Part shown: positions 8,660-17,812 of the stretch, piece by piece
How the letters are laid out: each line of letters opens with the position of its first letter
How positions within the stretch are numbered: position 1 is the first letter of the stretch
Assembly (NCBI GenBank): GCA_025055575.1
Contig: JANWWP010000004.1
Span: forward strand, 1 to 51,531
DNA: 51,531 bases
Direction: 5' to 3'
Source: Flavobacteriales bacterium
GTDB taxonomy: Bacteria > Bacteroidota > Bacteroidia > CAIKAF01
Notes under the pieces: generated by a model
Seen by the model: only the letters and a program-made list of their open reading frames with translations
Database searches by the model: none
What the model was told of the DNA's origin: nothing
Made by a program: the position numbers and the translations under genes

Positions 8660-8870
8660 CAAGCAGCCACCGCGCCTTCCCTGCGTGAGGGATGCGGAGG
8701 GCGGCTCCAAAGACGCCGGCACTGCCCTGAGCCCGCGCAGCGGGCGAAGGGATTGCCGGAGCGTGAGCGGAGCCCGGAGCAGCCCGACCCCTGGCGGGCC
8801 GGCGGCACAAGCCGGCGGAGCGAAGCGGAGGCCGGCCCACCGGCCGCCGGCCCGCCGGGGGCACGCCCTA
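8660..8870. repeat. GC-rich palindromic intergenic block
   Basis: This non-coding stretch is far more GC-rich than its neighbours and has nested inverted repeats. GGCGGGCCGGCGGC (8793-8806) pairs perfectly with GCCGCCGGCCCGCC (8843-8856). A smaller hairpin GCCCGC-GCA-GCGGGC lies at 8731-8745. Open frames in both directions are low-complexity artefacts (A, G, P, R rich). It resembles in style the block at 51131-51254 and may be a dispersed genomic repeat; copy number cannot be judged from one window. Confidence 0.6.
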
Positions 8871-8923
8871 AAAATTGATTACAGACTATTTAAAAATTAC
8901 TGAAAAAAACGAGGAGGCCGTGA

Positions 8924-9886
8924 TCAGGGTCCAGGTTTTGGAAGTGCGCGCTTCCGCCCTGCCAATTCGAGCGCCACGTCGGGGTAATCGGTGATGAGGC
9001 CGTCCACCTCCATATTCATCACACGGCGCAGGTCGGTGGTGTCGTTGACAGTCCATGGAATGACCAAGTAGCCTTTTTGTTTGAACGCGCGGACGGATTC
9101 TTCTGTCAAAGTTTGCCAGCGGGGGCTGTAAATCTGGGGTTGAAATCCTAGTATCTGTTCCACTTGTTCGGGGGTGTGGCCTTGTGCGCTGAGAAAAGCT
9201 AACGGGATGGTGGGATCGGTTTCGTGGCAGAATTTGAGCGCCCGGGGGTCAAAGGACTGAATGGTGACTCGGGGACCCAGATTAAAAGGCCGGAGAACAT
9301 CGAGGACGAGGCGACAGAATTCGTTCACGGGCGGCGTGCGCCAGTTGTCCCAATCGGGCTGGGATTTGATTTCTATGTTGTAGCGCACAGGTGCATAGTT
9401 CTTAGCGCGCCAGTATTTTTCGCAGGTATCCAGCACTTCCCGCAGCAAAGGCTTACAGACACTCAGGCGGGCCTGGCGCGGAAAACTCCGGTGGCCACGC
9501 CGGCCGACGTCGTAGCGGCGGATTTCGGAGTATGGCATTTCATAAAGCAGCAGGCTTTCCTCCTCCACAGGCAACACAATGTCCATATTGGGCCGGGAGG
9601 AAAATTCGGCGCTGAACCATGGCTCGTGGCTTACCACCACTTCTTTATCGCCGCTGACGGCCAGGTCCATTTCCAGCGTCGTGACGCCAAGGTCCATGGC
9701 GTGGATAAAGGCTGGTATGGTGTTTTCGGGCATGAGGCCCCGCGCGCCCCGGTGGCCCTGAATATCGAAATGATCGGGCAAGGGCTTGTGCAGGACGAGA
9801 CCTGTGTCAGAATGTTGACAAGACATGGTTAAAAGAAAGACCAGAAGTTCGGCGCAGGTGAAGAAAAAAGCAGCACGAAGCAACAT
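8924..9886 (-). CDS. Glycerophosphodiester phosphodiesterase, predicted lipoprotein
   Basis: 320 residues from ATG 9886. The N-terminus is a lipoprotein signal with lipobox LTMSC. The catalytic domain of the GDPD family follows: IQGHRGARGLMPENTIPAF (His and Arg), TTLEMDLAVSGDKEVVVSHE (Glu, Asp, second His) and YNIEIKSQPD (Glu, Lys). The C-terminus GLITDYPDVAL is also typical. It hydrolyses glycerophosphodiesters to glycerol-3-phosphate and an alcohol, here probably on an envelope membrane. An upstream in-frame TTG at 9919 is unlikely to be the start. It lies downstream of the RsmB-like gene on the same strand. Confidence 0.92.
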   Translation of the reverse strand: MLLRAAFFFTCAELLVFLLTMSCQHSDTGLVLHKPLPDHFDIQGHRGARGLMPENTIPAFIHAMDLGVTTLEMDLAVSGDKEVVVSHEPWFSAEFSSRPNMDIVLPVEEESLLLYEMPYSEIRRYDVGRRGHRSFPRQARLSVCKPLLREVLDTCEKYWRAKNYAPVRYNIEIKSQPDWDNWRTPPVNEFCRLVLDVLRPFNLGPRVTIQSFDPRALKFCHETDPTIPLAFLSAQGHTPEQVEQILGFQPQIYSPRWQTLTEESVRAFKQKGYLVIPWTVNDTTDLRRVMNMEVDGLITDYPDVALELAGRKRALPKPGP

Positions 9887-9942
9887 GGGATGAGGCGGGC
9901 CATCAAATTTAGTCCCCAAAACACAAAAGACACCCCTTCATT

Positions 9943-11148
9943 TTACTCCTTGCGACGCGCCGCAGCCATAAAAAACCCATCACAAGCGTGCCGGGATGGG
10001 AGGATGTGCCGGGACTCCAGATGTTCGAACGTGGGATGATCTTCCAAAAACCGCTGCCACTGGTTTTGATTTTCATCAGGCAGAATGGAGCAGGTGGCAT
10101 AAACCAACCGACCGCCGGGTTTCACCAAAGCCGCATATTGGCGGAGCAGGGTGTGCTGCGTCTGAGTGCACCTTTGAAGCCAGGCCTCGGAGAGGCGGTA
10201 TTTGAGATCCGGATTTCGGCGCCAGGTGCCGGAACCTGTGCATGGGGCATCTACCAAAACCAGGTCGGCCGTGCCCAACAGGCGCTTTAGGATTTTGCGA
10301 TTTTCAACAGAGCGGGTTTCCACTATTTGCACACCCGCTCGGGATGATCGGCGGCGGAGTTCATGCAGTTTCCGGGGATCTACGTCTAAAGACAAAATGC
10401 GCCCTTTATTGCCCATGAGAGCGGCCATGTGCAGGGTTTTACCGCCGGCTCCGGCACAGGCATCCACCACACGGTCTCCAGGCTGAGGCGCTGCGAAGCG
10501 TCCCACCTCCTGAGATCCCGCATCCTGCAACTCGATCCAACCTTCACGAAACGCTCGGGTGGAAAAGATATTGCGACCCTGACGCTGGACAACTAGAACG
10601 TCGGGAAACTTTTCATGTGGACGCGTGATTACCGACTCTTCGGACAACTTCTTTACTACAACTTCAGGAAGCGCCTTTAAACTGTTGACCCGAAGATGCG
10701 GAAGGCTGGGACTGTTCTGAGCCGCCACTTCCACTTCCCAATCCTGCTCCAATTGGTCCAGGCCCAATTGCCAAACCACATCTGGAACAGAATAATACAC
10801 AGCGGGCGGACAAAGTTTTTTTTGTTCCACGAGCCAAAATTCCAGGCTCATAGCATTTTCATTTAGTTGATGAAGCAGATCTAAGTAGTTCAGGACCAGT
10901 TTTTTTAATTGAGTTTCCCCGGTGGCTGGAGGCGCTTCCATCAGGTGCCACCAAAGGCGCCAGTGGCGAATGAGGTTGTAGGAGGTTTCAGCGACGACTG
11001 CCCTGTCGCGGGCTCCCGGACGGCCCAGACGCTGGAATTCCAACATCAAAGCCCTATCCGGCCGGACGCCGGTCGTAAAAACCGACTGCACCACCCGGAC
11101 AATAGCCTGGATATGGGCTGGAAAAGTCCGGAATCCGGATTTGCTCAC
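9943..11148 (-). CDS. RsmB/NOP-family RNA cytosine-5 methyltransferase
   Basis: 401 residues. The SAM-binding core begins with VVDACAGAGGKTLHMAALMG and ends with the two catalytic cysteine motifs of RNA m5C methyltransferases: DAPCTGSGTWRRNPD and YATCSILPDEN. The N-terminal ~140 residues are helical and resemble the NusB-like domain of RsmB, which methylates C967 of 16S rRNA. Exact target is uncertain, so no symbol is given. The GTG start (11148) overlaps the stop of the OmpA-family gene (GTGA), consistent with coupling. Confidence 0.9.
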   Translation of the reverse strand: MSKSGFRTFPAHIQAIVRVVQSVFTTGVRPDRALMLEFQRLGRPGARDRAVVAETSYNLIRHWRLWWHLMEAPPATGETQLKKLVLNYLDLLHQLNENAMSLEFWLVEQKKLCPPAVYYSVPDVVWQLGLDQLEQDWEVEVAAQNSPSLPHLRVNSLKALPEVVVKKLSEESVITRPHEKFPDVLVVQRQGRNIFSTRAFREGWIELQDAGSQEVGRFAAPQPGDRVVDACAGAGGKTLHMAALMGNKGRILSLDVDPRKLHELRRRSSRAGVQIVETRSVENRKILKRLLGTADLVLVDAPCTGSGTWRRNPDLKYRLSEAWLQRCTQTQHTLLRQYAALVKPGGRLVYATCSILPDENQNQWQRFLEDHPTFEHLESRHILPSRHACDGFFMAAARRKE

Positions 11149-13205
11149 AAAATTCTGAATTCGATACGGCGGTTTTTGGCCCGGCCTTCAGGTGAATTGT
11201 TGTCAGCCACAGGCATATCCCGCCCCATGCCCTTAGTATCGATACGTCCAGGATCTATGCCTTTGGACACCAAATATTCTTTGACCGAATCGGCTCTCTT
11301 AAGGGATAGTTCACGCAAGTAGGCATCGGTGGTCCGCTCGTTGCTTCCATCCGTATGGCCAATCACTTCCAGACGATAACTGGGGTTTTCTTTCAGTAAA
11401 AAAACCAATTGATTCAGTACAGGATAAGACTCCGGCTCCACTTTGGTGGAGTTGGGTTTGAAGGCAATGCTCCGCAAATCAAACTTGCGCTCCTCTGTGA
11501 TAGGAATCAATTCAATATTGAGATCCACATCTTCGTATTCCACTTTGATGGGCGTAGTAGAAGGCAAGTAACCGGGCATTTCCACTTTAATCACATACTC
11601 GCCGGGCGTCACTTCGTGTTCAAATCGGCCGCTGTTGGTGCTATGAATTTTGCTGATCTTAGTTTTAGTGTGAATAAATTGGTACACCGGCATCATGATT
11701 TCATCGGTGGCACTGTTGACAAACACGCCCGTAATTCTGAGTTTGGGCGGCGGAGGCGGCTCAACGGCCGATTGTGTAAAAGATAAAACCTCAATTTCAT
11801 TCAGGTAAGCACCGTTGTAAACCTGGTCGCCAAATCCTTTGTAATCCACACGGGATTCAGGAATTCCAAGACCCACTATAAAATCGCGGATTTCTTTGGC
11901 TCTGGATGTCGTTTCGGCCACAGGATCCCCTGAAGACCCGCTGCGGCGCCCATGACTGTTGATTCGGATTTTAAAACCGTTGTTGTCTTTCAGAAACTCG
12001 GCCAGGTAGCCCAGCTCTTCTTTAGAATATTCCTCAAAAATGGTTTTGCCATCCTGAATGTAATAAAAATTCAGCAGCGGACTTTTGGCACCTTTCGCGA
12101 AAGGCACTAACTTAAAATTGACATTTTCTTCATAGTCGGTGGCGCTCACGAAGGCCGCCCTGGGAATGTAGCCCTGACGAGAACAAAAAACGAAATAATC
12201 GATGTTTTTTCGACTGGTGCTGAAGCGCCCGTTCGGAAGGCTTTGAAATTTTACCGCCAGAATGCCCTCTTCTCTTTCCTGAAGGGCCATATTGGCCTGA
12301 AGCGGGCGGCCTGTGTTGTAATCCTCCACCTTGCCCCGGATGAAGAGGTTGCCTTGCTGGAAATAAAGGACTTCTTTTGGCGGCTTAATGTCCACCGCAT
12401 CCAGGGCGCTGGGCGGCGTACTTTCCGGAGCCGACATAGGCTCCACCGAGACATCATCAATATAGTAATAACAAAAATTATGGCCCGGCTCGCCCGGTTT
12501 GTCACTGATCCAAAAAACGGGACCTTTCAAATCGTTCCGAAAATGCCCGATGAGGATATACTTCTCCCCACCTGCGGCAAGATACTCCCCAGTCACCACC
12601 ATCCAGCGCGCTTTTTCAGAAAGCAACCGGGTGGAGTCGTTGACCGATACCGCTCTGAGATTGGTGAGCGCCCCGGAAAAATCGCTGGCTAAGGTGGGGG
12701 GGGCGTTCACAAAAGCAACCCCTGGTAGACTGCCCGCCAGGCTGGATTTTTCGGCCAGAGACAAATAAAACCGGACCCTGTAACGCATGAAACCTTTCAA
12801 GGGGCTGGACAATTGTCCCACCAGATACTGCCGCCTTTCAGGAAACTTATCACTTCGATACAGGAATCCTGCGTATCCAGAGCCTGTGCGGGGTGTTTGA
12901 TATCCATATTTATTAAAAGGCACACCGTAGGAGGTGTCCTCAGAACATGCATTAAAATATTCGAAAGCCGTAAGATAGGAAGGTGCCGACCAGTTTTTTA
13001 AACGGGCCGCATCCGCACCATGAACGTAGTTCACATATTTAGAAGTAATGGCAGGGGTGAGACAGCGCTCGTAAGCCTCAAAAGATGGATCCAAGACTAG
13101 ATTTTGTCCCTGGAGCAAAGCACCCTGAATCCAAATCAAAAAGGCCCCTGCAGAGATTTTGCCTGTTCTTTTAATGAAATACTTCGTGGCTTGGGTGATT
13201 TTCAT
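11145..13205 (-). CDS. OmpA-family envelope protein with two regulatory-like/OmpA units
   Basis: 686 residues from ATG 13205; signal peptide ending near LLQGQ. The mature protein begins with a jelly-roll-like region opening NLVLDPSFEAYE. Then come two repeats of the same plan: a carboxypeptidase-regulatory-like beta domain (from IRGKVEDYNTGRPLQANM; from ITGVFVNSATDEIMM) followed by an OmpA-like domain. The second OmpA domain is complete (LEVIGHTDGSNER and GRAKNRRIEF at the end) and should bind peptidoglycan. The first (INSHGRRSGSSGDPVAE, GFGDQVYN) lacks the terminal NRR motif. The gene start overlaps the ribD 3' end by 35 bp. Confidence 0.88.
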   Translation of the reverse strand: MKITQATKYFIKRTGKISAGAFLIWIQGALLQGQNLVLDPSFEAYERCLTPAITSKYVNYVHGADAARLKNWSAPSYLTAFEYFNACSEDTSYGVPFNKYGYQTPRTGSGYAGFLYRSDKFPERRQYLVGQLSSPLKGFMRYRVRFYLSLAEKSSLAGSLPGVAFVNAPPTLASDFSGALTNLRAVSVNDSTRLLSEKARWMVVTGEYLAAGGEKYILIGHFRNDLKGPVFWISDKPGEPGHNFCYYYIDDVSVEPMSAPESTPPSALDAVDIKPPKEVLYFQQGNLFIRGKVEDYNTGRPLQANMALQEREEGILAVKFQSLPNGRFSTSRKNIDYFVFCSRQGYIPRAAFVSATDYEENVNFKLVPFAKGAKSPLLNFYYIQDGKTIFEEYSKEELGYLAEFLKDNNGFKIRINSHGRRSGSSGDPVAETTSRAKEIRDFIVGLGIPESRVDYKGFGDQVYNGAYLNEIEVLSFTQSAVEPPPPPKLRITGVFVNSATDEIMMPVYQFIHTKTKISKIHSTNSGRFEHEVTPGEYVIKVEMPGYLPSTTPIKVEYEDVDLNIELIPITEERKFDLRSIAFKPNSTKVEPESYPVLNQLVFLLKENPSYRLEVIGHTDGSNERTTDAYLRELSLKRADSVKEYLVSKGIDPGRIDTKGMGRDMPVADNNSPEGRAKNRRIEFRIL

Positions 13206-14247
13206 ACAATTCAATAAGAGACCGATCTCCTTCCTGCACGCGGACGGGAATACCATTCGGCACACTGGGTGCGGCCACACCATTCTGGGCCAAAACATTC
13301 AGGGCTTTAAAAACGTAAATTTGGTCCCACAAGTTGCAGGAAATAAAAAAATCCAAGGTTGCACGCCCGCCTTCCACCAACACAGTACCAAGATCTGCCT
13401 CCAACAAATACCGCAGCACTTCCTTCAGGTCGGCAGCCTTTTTCCAGATTTTTTCACCCATTTTTCTCTCACAATATCGGTTGAATATCCACACGGGTAA
13501 ATCATCTTTCAGGATTTGAAGATCCTGCGGAAGTCCGTTTTCTGGATCCCACACCACGCGAAGGGGATTTTTTCCTTCCAGATGCCGCACGGTGAGCCGG
13601 GGGTTGTCCATAACGGCTGTCCGGTAACCTATGAGAATGGCATCGTGCTGAGCACGCAGCCAATGGATAAACAGATCGTCCGTCCCCTGGGTTATCTTTA
13701 AGGGATGGCTTCCGGGCCCGCTCATAAAGCCATCGGCCGTCTGGGCCCACTTGAGGGTAATGTAGGGCCTTCTGTAATTTTTCTGAACCAAATATGCACG
13801 GTTCAGATACTGAGCATCTTTTTCCAGAACACCCGTTAATACTTCCAGGCCCGCCTGACGAAGAATTTCCAGCCCCCGCCCGGAGACGCGCACATCTGGA
13901 TCGCTATGGGCTACCACCACTTTTTTCAACCGGCTTCTCAAAATCAAATCTGTACAGGGCGGTGTCTTTCCGGTGTGACAACAGGGCTCCAGGTTCACGT
14001 AAAGCGTGCTGCCTTCCCGGAGTTCCATGGGCAGGCATTCCAGCGCCATCACTTCGGCATGGGCCTTTCCAAAGCCAGCATGCCAACCTTCAGAAATGAT
14101 ACGACCCTCCCGAACCACCACACTACCAACAAGTGGATTGGTGCGTGTGTGGCCAAGGCCCCTTTCCGCCAATTCCAGGCAACGGGCCATCATGACCGCA
14201 TCAGTTTTGGAAAATTCTGGAGTCAAATCTGCCGCAAATTTCTTCAC
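13171..14247 (-). CDS. ribD: Bifunctional riboflavin deaminase/reductase
   Basis: 358 residues. RibD performs the second and third steps of riboflavin synthesis: pyrimidine deamination and side-chain reduction. The N-terminal deaminase has zinc ligands in KAHAEVMAL (H63, E65) and EPCCHTGKTPPC (C89, C98). The C-terminal reductase begins around RRPYITLKWAQTADGFMSG. The start taken is GTG 14247, because RibD normally has residues before the first helix; ATG 14193 is the alternative. Only 11 bp separate it from the divergent prmC. No other rib genes are in the window. Confidence 0.94.
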   Translation of the reverse strand: MKKFAADLTPEFSKTDAVMMARCLELAERGLGHTRTNPLVGSVVVREGRIISEGWHAGFGKAHAEVMALECLPMELREGSTLYVNLEPCCHTGKTPPCTDLILRSRLKKVVVAHSDPDVRVSGRGLEILRQAGLEVLTGVLEKDAQYLNRAYLVQKNYRRPYITLKWAQTADGFMSGPGSHPLKITQGTDDLFIHWLRAQHDAILIGYRTAVMDNPRLTVRHLEGKNPLRVVWDPENGLPQDLQILKDDLPVWIFNRYCERKMGEKIWKKAADLKEVLRYLLEADLGTVLVEGGRATLDFFISCNLWDQIYVFKALNVLAQNGVAAPSVPNGIPVRVQEGDRSLIELYENHPSHEVFH

Positions 14248-14258
14248 TTTACTGCCAA

Positions 14259-15122
14259 ATGTCGATAGGCCTGCCCAAAGAAAATTCTCTTCCCTTTGTC
14301 AAGTCCTGGTTTAAATCTTCTTTAGAGGGGATCTCTTCATCGGAAGCGGACAACCTATTTTGGTGGCTTGCAGAGGAGGGTTTAGGTTACCCCCGCGCCC
14401 GCATTTTAGCTGAGGGAGGTCAATTCAGATTCAATGAAGGTGATTTGAGGAATTGGGTGTTGTGGTTGAAAAAACTCCGCGCACACTGGCCGGTTCAATA
14501 CATCCTGGGCCACAGTTGGTTTTGTGGATTAAAATTGCGCGTCACCCCCCACACCTTGATTCCAAGGCCTGAAACGGAGGAGCTAGTGGCATGGACTCTG
14601 GAACTGGAAAAGCCTGGTATACGTAATTCCCCGCGCATCCTGGATGTAGGTACAGGCTCCGGGGCTATCGCCTTGGCCCTGAAAACCGCTTGGCCAGAAG
14701 CCACAATCGCTGGGCTGGATATTTCCAAGGAGGCCCTGGAGGTGGCCCGCTGGAATGCCCAAGCTCTCGGCCTGGATATAACCTTTTTTCAAGCCGACAT
14801 TCTGAGCGAATCATGGCCCCGGCACAATTGGGACATTTTGATTTCCAATCCGCCCTATGTTCCTATTAGCCAACGACACCTCCTGGAAGCCCGTGTGCGT
14901 GACCATGAACCCGAATTAGCTTTATTTGTGCCCGACGAGGACGTGCTGAAATTTTACAGAATTCTTTTGGAGGCGGTGCAGCCAGGTCAAGTTGTGTATG
15001 TTGAATTTGGCGCAGATCAATTTCCGGGCCTCAGGGATTTGGCTATATCTTATGCGGCTAAGGATGTAGAGTTTAAAAAAGATAGCCAGGGAAAGTGGCG
15101 GATGGCCCGGATACAATTTTAA
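14259..15122 (+). CDS. prmC: Peptide chain release factor glutamine methyltransferase
   Basis: 287 residues. PrmC methylates the glutamine of the GGQ motif in release factors, so it acts on the product of prfB at the left edge. The N-terminal helical domain is followed by YILGHSWFCG, the SAM motif ILDVGTGSGAIALAL (127-141) and the catalytic NPPY (197-200). Length is normal. It is followed after 12 bp by the sirtuin gene. Confidence 0.95.
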   Translation: MSIGLPKENSLPFVKSWFKSSLEGISSSEADNLFWWLAEEGLGYPRARILAEGGQFRFNEGDLRNWVLWLKKLRAHWPVQYILGHSWFCGLKLRVTPHTLIPRPETEELVAWTLELEKPGIRNSPRILDVGTGSGAIALALKTAWPEATIAGLDISKEALEVARWNAQALGLDITFFQADILSESWPRHNWDILISNPPYVPISQRHLLEARVRDHEPELALFVPDEDVLKFYRILLEAVQPGQVVYVEFGADQFPGLRDLAISYAAKDVEFKKDSQGKWRMARIQF

Positions 15123-15134
15123 TAAAGTTTAAGT

Positions 15135-15851
15135 ATGCCTCAACGCAAAAATCTTGTGGTATTGTCCGGCGCTGGAATCAGCGCTGAAAGCGGCCTAAAA
15201 ACTTTTCGAGGCGCGGGCGGTCTATGGGAAGGCCACCGCGTGGAGGATGTGGCCACTCCGGAGGCTTGGCGTCGCGATCCGGAGAGGGTTTTGCGTTTTT
15301 ACAATGAACGCAGGAGCCAACTCGCCTTGGCCAAGCCCAATACCGCTCACTTTCTTCTGGCGGAATTGGAACAATGGTTGAATGTGCACATCGTGACCCA
15401 AAATGTGGACGACCTGCATGAGCGCGCTGGTAGCCGACAGGTGTTGCATTTACATGGATTGCTGACACAGGTGCGCAGCGAAAAAAATGAAAACCTTATT
15501 TTGGACTGGGGCTATAAAGAGCTGCATCTGGGCGACCTTGCGCCGGACGGCGCCCAACTGAGACCTCACGTGGTGTGGTTCGGAGAAATGGTACCGGCTA
15601 TGGCCAAGGCAGCAGCCCTCGCCCAAAAAGCGGATTTTTTCCTTATTGTGGGGACATCGCTGCAGGTGTATCCTGCGGCCGGCCTCATAGCTTCCGTGCC
15701 ACGGCATGTCCCTGTCTGGTATATTGACCCGGAGCCCGCACCCATTTATGAACAACATACAATCCATGTCATCAAAGCTCCGGCTTCAGAAGGACTTCGG
15801 ATCTTCAGCCAACATATAATCGACCGACAAGGCCCCCATGAAAAGTTTTAA
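15135..15851 (+). CDS. cobB: NAD-dependent protein deacylase, zinc-cysteine-free sirtuin
   Basis: 238 residues. The NAD-binding motifs GAGISAESGLKTFR and TQNVDDLHERAGS, the HLHG motif with the catalytic histidine (H107) and the GTSLQVYPAA segment are all present. YNERR (Y56, R59) is the Tyr/Arg pair that marks sirtuins able to remove succinyl or malonyl groups. The four zinc-binding cysteines of most sirtuins are absent: the region after HLHG has no cysteine at all. I believe this is usual in Bacteroidota sirtuins. It overlaps the next gene by 14 bp. Confidence 0.9.
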   Translation: MPQRKNLVVLSGAGISAESGLKTFRGAGGLWEGHRVEDVATPEAWRRDPERVLRFYNERRSQLALAKPNTAHFLLAELEQWLNVHIVTQNVDDLHERAGSRQVLHLHGLLTQVRSEKNENLILDWGYKELHLGDLAPDGAQLRPHVVWFGEMVPAMAKAAALAQKADFFLIVGTSLQVYPAAGLIASVPRHVPVWYIDPEPAPIYEQHTIHVIKAPASEGLRIFSQHIIDRQGPHEKF

Positions 15852-16950
15852 TTCATCCAGCCGGCTCTTTGTTCCTGGCCGCATCAATTTGTTAGGAGAA
15901 CATTTGGATTACAACGGAGGTCCTGTGCTTCCGTTCACTCTGGATAAAGGTCTCACAGCTGTTTGGCGCCCGCGGGATGATCACAGAGTTCAAATTTATT
16001 CCCAAGGACAGCCAACTGCGCTGGAATTGGATTTGCGGGATCTGGCAAGCCATTTCGATGTGAACCCCTGGTACCGTCCGTCCTTGGCCATGTTGCGGAT
16101 GATGATGGAAAGCTATCCGGGGGCCTCACGGGGCTTTTCTGTGGACATCGCTTCAACGCTTCCGCCCGCAGCCGGCCTGTCCTCATCCGCCGCCACGGAA
16201 ATACTCATGGGCTGGATTTTTTGCCGGGTCCAGAATATAGATCTCCCCCGTTCTGAACTGGCTTTGGCAGCTCAAAAGGCCGAACACCGATTTCTGAACG
16301 TGCGCTGCGGTATTATGGATATGTGGGCTATAGCCCATGGAAGAAAAAATTTTATAACACATATAGACTGTTCCGGACCTATCCATCAGTATCTGCCATT
16401 GTATCCTGAGCCCTGGCACATTGTAATCCTCCACAGCGGCATCAGCCGACGTTTGGAAAGTTCAGAATACAACGACCGGCGCGCCGCCTGTGAGCGGGCT
16501 TTGGCCCGGTTGCGCCAAAGGCACCCCATAACTCATTTGGCCGAGGCGGAGCCTGAAATGCTCGCCCTGCTGGAAGATCCCATAGAATTCCGACGCACCC
16601 GCCATGTCATCACTGAAACCCAACGGGTCTACCAAGCCATAGAAGCGCTAACCCGCGGAACGATCGAAGCTTTGGGCCCCTTATTAAAAGAAAGCCATGC
16701 CTCCCTGCGGGCGGATTATGAGGTGACTGGCGCGCCTGCAGATGCTATTGCTGAAGCCGCCAACAACCACCCGGCCTGCCTGGGCTGCCGGCTCACTGGC
16801 GCGGGTTTTGGAGGTTGTCTTGTGGCTTTGGTATTCAAGAATGAGGTAAAACAATTTGAGAGAGACGTTTTGGAAAATCTTCGCCTTCTGAATTGGGATT
16901 TACAACCCCAGATCATCCCCGTGGAAAGTGGAGAAATCCGGGAAGATTGA
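15838..16950 (+). CDS. galK: Galactokinase-family GHMP kinase
   Basis: 370 residues. The galactokinase signature is seen as PGRINLLGEHLDYNGGPVLP, the GHMP phosphate loop as LPPAAGLSSSAATE, and the C-terminal motif as RLTGAGFGGCLVALV. It should phosphorylate galactose to galactose-1-phosphate. No galT, galE or galM is nearby, so a related sugar substrate is possible. It overlaps the sirtuin gene by 14 bp, and the CDP-sugar gene group follows after about 80 bp. Confidence 0.87.
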   Translation: MKSFNSSSRLFVPGRINLLGEHLDYNGGPVLPFTLDKGLTAVWRPRDDHRVQIYSQGQPTALELDLRDLASHFDVNPWYRPSLAMLRMMMESYPGASRGFSVDIASTLPPAAGLSSSAATEILMGWIFCRVQNIDLPRSELALAAQKAEHRFLNVRCGIMDMWAIAHGRKNFITHIDCSGPIHQYLPLYPEPWHIVILHSGISRRLESSEYNDRRAACERALARLRQRHPITHLAEAEPEMLALLEDPIEFRRTRHVITETQRVYQAIEALTRGTIEALGPLLKESHASLRADYEVTGAPADAIAEAANNHPACLGCRLTGAGFGGCLVALVFKNEVKQFERDVLENLRLLNWDLQPQIIPVESGEIRED

Positions 16951-17028
16951 AGAATGCGCCACAAGGAGCTGAAACCCCCTTATTTTAATTCCCTAAGGAA
17001 AATTCCAATCAAGTCTATATTTGACGGG

Positions 17029-17799
17029 ATGAAAGTGGTGATTTTTGCCGGAGGCCGAGGTTCACGTATTTCAGAAGAATCCTTGATCCGCCCCAAACCT
17101 ATGATTGAAATCGGTGGTCGTCCCATCCTCTGGCACATCATGCGGCATTACAGCCATTTCGGTTTCAATGATTTCATTATTTGCTTGGGCTATAAAGGCC
17201 ATCTCATCAAAGAATATTTCATCAATTACTACCACTATCACAGCGATCTGGAGGTGGATTTGAAGGCCAATACGCTGCGGGTGCTCAATCCACGGGCCGA
17301 GCCCTTCAGAGTCACACTGGTGGACACCGGTCTGGACACTATGACAGCCGGGCGCCTCAAGCGCGTCCTCCCCTACACGGAAGGCCAAACCTTCATGCTC
17401 ACTTACGGTGACGGAGTTTCTGACATTGATATTTTGAACCTGATCCAGTTTCATCGTCAGCATGGTCGCATTTGCACAATGAGCGCCGTGCAAGCCGGAA
17501 GCCGCTTCGGGGTGGTGCAAATGGACGCACAGGGCCACGTGACGGGGTTTGCTGAAAAACCGGCCGACGAAGGAACGTGGATCAACGCCGGTTTTTTTGT
17601 TGTGAATCCTGAAATTGAACTCTATCTGAAAGGCGATGCGGACCAGGTGATGTGGGAGCGGCAACCCATGGACGACTTAGCCCGGGACGGACAGTTGGCC
17701 GCTTACAGACACTATGGATTTTGGAAATGTATGGACACCCTGCGCGACAAAGAACAACTGGAGGAACTGTGGCACAAGGGCGCTCCCTGGACCACTTAA
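17029..17799 (+). CDS. rfbF: Glucose-1-phosphate cytidylyltransferase
   Basis: 256 residues from ATG 17029; the frame is open upstream but the family starts at MKVVIFAGGRGSRISEES. The enzyme makes CDP-glucose from CTP and glucose-1-phosphate, the entry step of CDP-deoxysugar pathways. Motifs: the nucleotide loop GGRGSRISEE, RPKPMIEIGGRPILWHIM, LTYGDGVSDI and the C-terminal GFWKCMDTLRDKEQLEELW. These fit RfbF/DdhA-type cytidylyltransferases rather than RmlA thymidylyltransferases. First of four tightly packed genes. Confidence 0.95.
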   Translation: MKVVIFAGGRGSRISEESLIRPKPMIEIGGRPILWHIMRHYSHFGFNDFIICLGYKGHLIKEYFINYYHYHSDLEVDLKANTLRVLNPRAEPFRVTLVDTGLDTMTAGRLKRVLPYTEGQTFMLTYGDGVSDIDILNLIQFHRQHGRICTMSAVQAGSRFGVVQMDAQGHVTGFAEKPADEGTWINAGFFVVNPEIELYLKGDADQVMWERQPMDDLARDGQLAAYRHYGFWKCMDTLRDKEQLEELWHKGAPWTT

Positions 17800-17812
17800 T
17801 ACGCCTGCACCG

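Noticed and set aside
8646-8903. Open frames on both strands in the GC-rich block
   Set aside because: Composition is almost only A, G, P, R and S, as expected from chance in very GC-rich DNA.
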